Source: Penium margaritaceum | Lineage: Eukaryota > Streptophyta > Zygnematophyceae > Desmidiales > Peniaceae | Assembly: GCA_023375785.1 (NCBI GenBank) | Contig: SZWC01006725.1 | Location: forward strand, 66,027-92,232 | Direction: 5' to 3' | Length of the DNA: 26,206 nucleotides | Shown: one piece after another, positions 21,833-26,206 of the stretch | How positions within the stretch are numbered: position 1 is the first letter of the stretch | Layout: each line of letters begins with the position of its first letter | Notes under the pieces: generated by a model | What the model saw: the letters and a program-made list of their open reading frames with translations, nothing else | What the model was told of the DNA's origin: nothing | Database searches by the model: none | Made by a program: the position numbers and the translations under genes

Positions 21833-22280
21833 TTGCTCCAACTGTCGTGTGCTTGCTCCAGTTTTCTTGGGCTTGCTCCATTTGACTTAGTCTTGCTGCA
21901 GTTGTCTTGGGTTGGTTCCTGTTGTCTTGGGCTTGCTCCAGTTGTCTTGGCCTTGCTCCAGTTGCCTTGGGCTTGCTGCAGTTGTCTTGGGCTTGCTCCA
22001 GTTGTCTTGGCCCTTCTCCAGTTGTCTTGGCCTTGCTCCAGTTGTCTGGGCCTTGTTCCAGTTGTCTCGGCCTTGCTCCAGTTGTCTTGGTCTTGATCCA
22101 ATTGTGTTGGGCTTGCTCCAGTTGTCTTGGGCCTGCTCCAGTTGTCTTGGTCTTGCTCTAGTTATTTTGGCCTTGCTCCAGTTGTCGTGGGCTTGCACCA
22201 GTTGTATTTGGCTTGCTCCAATTGTCCTGGCCTTGCTCCAGTTGTCTTGGCCTTGCTCCAGTTGTCTTGGGCTTGCTCCA

Positions 22281-22480
22281 GTTGTCCTGGCCTTGCTCCA
22301 GCTGTTTTGGGCTTGCTCCAGTTGTCTTGGCCTTGCTCCAGTTGTCTTGGCCTTGCTCCAATTGTCTTGGGCTTGCTCCAGTTGTCCTGGCCTTGCTCCA
22401 GCTGTTTTGGGCTTGCTCCAGTTGTCTTGGCCTTGCTCCAGTTGTCTTGGCCTTGCTCCAATTGTCTTGGGCTTGCTCCA
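22281..22480 (+). repeat. Exact 100-bp tandem duplication within the 20-bp array
   Basis: 22281-22380 and 22381-22480 are identical. Each is five 20-mers in the order GTTGTCCTGG, GCTGTTTTGG, GTTGTCTTGG, GTTGTCTTGG, ATTGTCTTGG (first half of each unit). It has the same size as the independent duplication at 13661-13860. Confidence 0.92.
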
Positions 22481-22659
22481 GTTGTCCTAGGCTTGCTCCT
22501 GTTGTCTTGGTATTCCTCCAGTTATCCTAGGCTTGCTCCAGTTTTATTTGTCTCTTTCCAGTTGTCTTGGGTTTGCTCCACTTGTCTTGGGCTTGCTCCA
22601 GTTGTCTTGGCCTTGCTAGAGTTGTCTTGGCCTTGCTCTAGTTGTCATAGCCTTAATCA

Positions 22660-23210
22660 TTGGACAACGTTTACAACTCACAATACGAGTCACAAATGGT
22701 CAAAGGGTGGAACAATGGTTTGGAAATACATGCTATCGACTAGCAAGTACAAAGAGCTTTAAAAAGTGGTGGCACGGTGTGGCTACCATGCACTATGACC
22801 AACCAAAGTAGGAATATGTCACTGACTATGACCAAAGAAACTCACTATGTGTGGTCAACGTTGATAACTCATAAGACGAGTCACAAATGGTCAGAGGCTG
22901 GAACAATGGTTTAGGAACACTAGTTTTCAACTAGCAAGTACTAAGAACTTCAATAAGTAGTGGCACGGTGTGGCTATCATGCACAATGACCAACCAAAGT
23001 AGGCATGTTTCACTGAACATGACCAAATGATTTCACTATGTGTGGTCAACGTTGACGACTCATAGTACAAGTCACAAATGGTCAAAGGAGAAACAATGGT
23101 TTGGAAATACTAGTTATCGACTAGCAAGTAGAAAGACCCTGAATATGTAGTGGCACGGTGTGACTACCATGCAAAATGACCATCCAAAGTAGGCATATGT
23201 CAGTGACCAT
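22660..23210 (-). repeat. 191-bp satellite array, - orientation (about 3 copies)
   Basis: Three monomers between the 20-bp array and the gypsy element. The dyad is damaged in the first (GGACAACGTTTACAACTC), nearly intact in the second and perfect in the third (23045-23056). The last monomer is of the AAGACCCTGAATATGTAG subtype found in the 573-bp higher-order repeat. It stops mid-monomer at CAGTGACCAT, where gypsy pol sequence begins. Confidence 0.93.
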
Positions 23211-24704
23211 ACATTCCTGGATGTCGGCTATTAGAGGCATTGGGTAGGCGTTTTCCTCCCTGACCCGGTTGAGGTCGCGGAAGTCAACACAAAACCTCTT
23301 GGATCCGTCAGGTTTCCCGACGATTACCAAGTTAGCGCGCCAGGGGCTCACAAGGGGAACAATTACTCCTTGTGCTTTCAATTCTGCGAGCCTTGCAGTG
23401 ATGATCTGTTCCTGATCCGGGAGTATGCAGCGAACCTTCTGCTTGGTGGGTGAAGCTGTCCCGGTGGAAATGACGTGGAAGGCATCGACTGCCCCAAGGT
23501 CCGTTGGTGAGCCGGCGAAGATGTCCGCGAAGGAGTCAAGAAGATCGTGGAACTCTTGTTTTTGTGATGGAGAGAGACGGGGGTGCAGGATGTGGTCCCA
23601 ACGAGGGGGAGACGGCGAAGTCTGGGTGCGGATGGGGTAGGATTCCTCCTCATCCTCCAGGGGTAGTGTCGTGCCAAACACGCGTTCTCCCTGCTGCCAC
23701 AACCCAAGGAGGTTATTTTGCTCAGTAGCTGCTGCAGAGTCCGCGGCAAGCTGCTGCCATTCCGCAGCTGGTACTAGCTCTGTGTCGAGTGTGACTCCTC
23801 CGCGTGCTTGCGCAGGCTGGATGTGAGCCCGAGAATCTTCCTGTGCAGCTTTGGAGAGGGAGAAGGACGCACCACCGGCGACAGGCACCGTCACCCGATC
23901 CCCGACAGTGATCAGGGCGTACTCGTTGGAGCCAGTTGCGGATGTGAGTTGCATGACACCAAGGGAGAACAGCGGGTTGACTTTTCGCAGAAGGAGGTAG
24001 TCCATGCCCAAGAGGACGTCATAGGTTCGGGCCTTCGTGATCTGGACATCCACCGGTTTGTGGAGGGACCCCACCTGCAAGGGAAGCCCCTGCACTTCTC
24101 CATCCCCATATTCCATTCCACCAGCTGCGTTGCTGAACAACGTGCGCGTGGGGAGGATGCGATCCGCCCATCCGATCACACATAGGACGCGGAAGGCCAT
24201 CGTGGTATGAGTTGCCCCGGTGTCGATGATTGCCAGGAACTTCCGCCCACAGATCCACAGCACACAACAGGCAACCTCGTAGTGACGGTCGTCGCGGCAA
24301 GGTAGTTCTAAAGGTTGCAGGGCCCATCCCCAGTCGATTTCCTTGGTGTTCAAGGCAGGTGGTGCTTTTGCTACAATCCGTCGAGTGTTCGGGGTACCAG
24401 GGGGCGGTGTGGTATAGGCGAGGGAGATGCCCACTGCCTGGAGACGCTGGTTGGCTCGGATGAATTCCTGCTTGAGCCACAGAGCCAGCTCGGGGTGGAT
24501 GCGGAGGAATTCGAAGAAGTTTACGGACGCAATGGGGGTGGTAAAGAGCTTCTCCACATAGTCCGTGGGGTCGGCAGCAGTAAGGGAAGTAATATTAGGA
24601 GCAGGTAGGGTGGCTGTGACAGGTGGACCGTCTGTCTGTGGGGTATCTTTTGCGCGGCGCTTCTCAAGGGGCCGCACGGAATGGGCTGCAACAGCATCCT
24701 GCAT
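23121..24704 (-). pseudogene. Ty3/gypsy Pol fragment: protease and N-terminal reverse transcriptase
   Basis: The frame holds 527 residues. The aspartic protease, which matures the polyprotein, is shown by FLAIIDTGATHTTM (DTG at 161-163) and the partner motif VLLGMDYLL (about 230-238). After a linker, the reverse transcriptase N-terminus begins around 425 with LAELKAQGVIVPLVSPWRAN and KPDGSKRFCVDFRDLNRV (about 464-481), then NAYPMPLI. Sequence past residue 497 (IADIQE) is translated 191-bp satellite for about 30 residues, so the catalytic YxDD region is absent. The ATG at 24702-24704 is not the natural start. An in-frame TGA lies immediately upstream and the same frame continues back into Gag. 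Protease could in principle still fold, but the polymerase cannot work. Confidence 0.93.
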
Positions 24705-25379
24705 TCAGGCTTCTACAGCCTTTGCCTTCCGTCGCAGGTCGCTGTGGACTTGCGCGGCTTCCTGCAGATCCCACTCGCGGAGTCCAAGCCGGCGGGCCTG
24801 TGTGATGAGTTCCGCTTCTTCAAGAGTTGGGGCTACCTCCGTGGTTTCAGTTTCACCCATGGGCAGCCCCAGCTTCACATTCCGTGCGCCGGCTGCGGGG
24901 TTTGGGGCTGATTGCGGATTTGGCAGGATGGCTTGACCACTTCTTTGTCCTTCCTGAGATTGGCCATTCGGGGGCGGATGTGGTTACTGCTGCTGCTGTT
25001 GGTGATGCTGCTGCTGTCCTGGCCATGGCTGGTTATAGTACTGGTGCCACTGCTGTACCATGGGGTCTTGAATGACTGGATCAGATCGCGGAGTTGCCTG
25101 TCGGCGGTGAGGGCAGTCGCGGGCAATGTTCTACAGACTCTGGCATGTGTAGCAGGCCTTGGGATTCTGCTGCGGAGGCTGAAACTGCGAGGAGGATGAT
25201 GCTGGGGTGTCTCCGCTCTGATTTTGTCGCGTAAATCGCTGACGAGTGGATATGGTTGTAGCATCCTGCACCGTGTCTTGTAGGGAATGGTAGCGATCAG
25301 CAATCATGAGGCTACTGATCTTGTCAGGGAGCGCGCGGATCAGATTCTGGAGAAGGACCCATAGCTGAAGGCCTTCTCC
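24705..25379 (-). pseudogene. Gypsy Gag C-terminal part with broken zinc knuckle
   Basis: This segment, in the same frame as Gag and Pol, continues the capsid with LQLWVLLQNLIRALPDKISS. It then reads a CCHC zinc knuckle: CYTCQSL, stop, NIARDCP. The knuckle has the expected Cys-x2-Cys and final Cys, but the position before the His is a TAG (25131-25133) and the His is replaced by Asn. In intact relatives this motif binds the element RNA. A glutamine-rich stretch then ends in TAA (24984-24986), consistent with a single C-to-T change in a CAA codon. An acidic linker follows up to the TGA at 24705-24707. No separate protein is made from this part as it stands. Confidence 0.8.
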
Positions 25380-26003
25380 CTAGGAGTTCTTGGCCACAGA
25401 AGCCCAGGTTAGGAACTGGTCTAGAAATCTGCGTACGTCACCGTCCTTGCGCATGACCTCCTTCTCAATCTTCCGCAGAGCCTCTTCCTTTGTTAGGTAC
25501 TTAAAGCGCTCAATGAGGGCGTTGCCGAAGTCCTCAAAAGATGGAAAGGGCGCGCGTGCGTTGTACCAGTCAGCCACAGCCCCTTGGAGATGGAGCTCCG
25601 CAATGGCGAGGCATAGGTCTGGTGGAATTCGGCCAATGATAGCATAGAGGGTGATCTGTTTGAGCCAGGTCCAGGGGTCCTCCTCTGGAGCACCCTTGAA
25701 GGTATCCAGTCGTGGGAGATTCGCAGGCTCGGAGCGGATGTACTGCAGTTGAGGCACCGTGCTGCAGTTAGTCGTCAATGCAGTCACAGCGTGTGGAGGT
25801 TGGGGAATTGCGTGGTGGTTTGCGGAGTATCCGGCATGGTGAATTTGCACCGAGGGCTGCCCCGCGGGCATGTGAGGGCCTGCCTGCAAGGGTGGCTGGG
25901 ACAGGTACCAAGAACAGGGAACTAGTGCAGAAGCAGTGTAGGGTGTGGAGTAGAATTTCATCCCAGGTGGAAGTACTTGGGTCCCCTGTGTCGGTGGTGC
26001 CAT
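25380..26003 (-). pseudogene. Ty3/gypsy Gag, capsid (Retrotrans_gag-type) domain
   Basis: The frame holds 207 residues. Residues 1-90 are proline-, glutamine- and histidine-rich low complexity. The capsid domain covers about 93-205, with LPRLDTFKGAPEEDPWTWLK, the hallmark LQGAVADWYNARAPFPSFED (about 139-158) and NALIERFKYLTKEEALRKIE. In the family this protein forms the particle shell. The frame ends at a premature TAG (25380-25382) after ASVAKNS, yet the same frame continues with recognisable capsid sequence, so the stop is a later mutation. The ATG at 26001-26003 could be the real start. However, a different frame upstream (to about 26205) reads Gag-like Pro/Gln-rich sequence such as MPQGHSNPLPQQMM, so a frameshift near 26003-26019 is also possible. 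Confidence 0.88.
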
Positions 26004-26206
26004 CAGCTACGGTATCCAATAGGCCGGAGCAGCGGGGGGCTACAGCCGCGGAACGCAGGGGAATTGTTGGTCCCGTGCTTGCCGCTGCAAGAGTCAGGAT
26101 TGAGGGGGCATGGGCTGCCGTGGCTCCCGCGGGGTTCTAAACCCCCATCATCTGCTGCGGTAGCGGATTGGAATGGCCTTGTGGCATCACCTGAGCTTGC
26201 GGCACT

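Larger units (their letters stand above)
16553..22654 (+). repeat. 20-bp satellite array, + orientation (about 305 copies)
   Basis: The largest array in the window, 6.1 kb of TTGCTCCAGTTGTCTTGGGC-type units. Substitution variants are abundant, but the 20-bp register changes only about six times (near 16841, 17385, 17600, 18840, 19003 and 21818). The consensus is open in all frames on both strands. It yields hydrophobic LLQLSWACSSCLGLAPVVLG cycles on + and QLEQAQDNWSKPKTTGASPR cycles on -. The longest frame (17295-18326, 343 residues) has no start context, domain or bias that sets it apart from the other frames. Confidence 0.96.
23211..26206 (-). mobile_element. Ty3/gypsy LTR retrotransposon, truncated and decayed
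   Basis: On the minus strand, from the right edge inward: a proline/glutamine-rich N-terminal region, a capsid-type Gag domain, a zinc knuckle, an aspartic protease and the first part of reverse transcriptase. All of these lie in one reading frame, as in elements with a single gag-pol polyprotein. The frame is broken by stops at 25380-25382 (TAG), 25131-25133 (TAG), 24984-24986 (TAA) and 24705-24707 (TGA), and probably by a frameshift near 26003-26019. The 3' part (rest of reverse transcriptase, RNase H, integrase, LTR) is missing because satellite DNA starts at 23210. The 5' LTR would lie beyond the window. Confidence 0.9.

Noticed and set aside
21394..22101. 235-codon - frame of QLEQAQDNWSKAKTTGASPR repeats resembling a coiled or disordered repeat protein
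   Set aside because: Same artefact as the + frames: it is the antisense of the 20-mer array, and neighbouring frames encode the same peptide cycle in other phases.
13209..22654. CRISPR-like array
   Set aside because: Units are contiguous 20-mers or 10-mers with no unique spacers, and there are no cas genes; the context is eukaryotic.
24565..25199. + strand frames opposite gypsy gag-pol, including a leucine-rich one at 24912-25199
   Set aside because: They are antisense shadows. The leucine run is the complement of the CAG-rich glutamine stretch in the polyprotein.

Overview
The window reads as nuclear, repeat-dominated heterochromatin from a green-lineage (plant or charophyte-like) eukaryote. 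No host gene, rRNA, CRISPR array or bacterial-type operon can be supported. The lineage call is an inference from plant-style Ty1/copia and Ty3/gypsy retrotransposon proteins and from interspersed tandem satellites. A Chara-like alga would fit, but the sequence alone cannot prove a species.

Layout, left to right: (1) 1-338, a short AT/GC-mixed segment with three strong hairpins. (2) 339-~1612, the 3' end of a Ty1/copia element on +: the RNase H end of pol, a polypurine tract, and a putative 3' LTR that contains a decayed tRNA-like sequence. (3) ~1613-2744, about six + copies of a 191-bp satellite. (4) 2745-3354, about 30 copies of a 20-bp satellite. (5) 3355-4795, a second copia fragment on -: Gag, leader, possible primer-binding site and LTR. 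(6) ~4796-6104, 191-bp satellite on +, which flips at ~6105 to (7) ~6105-13208, about 37 copies on -. (8) 13209-~15436, 20-bp satellite on -. (9) ~15437-15689, unique pyrimidine-rich spacer. (10) ~15690-16552, a 10-bp satellite. (11) 16553-22654, about 305 copies of the 20-bp satellite on +. (12) ~22660-23210, three 191-bp monomers on -. (13) 23211-26206, a decayed Ty3/gypsy gag-pol on -, running off the right edge.

The retroelements do not work together as a functional set. Each is a fragment cut off at or next to a satellite border, and two of the three remaining reading frames run straight into satellite DNA. The gypsy polyprotein frame carries four in-frame stops, one of them inside its zinc knuckle.

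The most interesting material is in the satellites. The 191-bp monomer is packed with TGAC/GTCA motifs (eight per consensus monomer) around a perfect dyad, GTCAACGTTGAC. It forms a three-monomer higher-order repeat of about 573 bp. The 20-bp arrays keep almost perfect register over 6 kb and share diagnostic variant units that reveal a higher-order structure of roughly 1.4 kb. Array orientation switches create very large inverted repeats. A centromeric, pericentromeric or similar structural role is a reasonable hypothesis but is not shown by this window alone.
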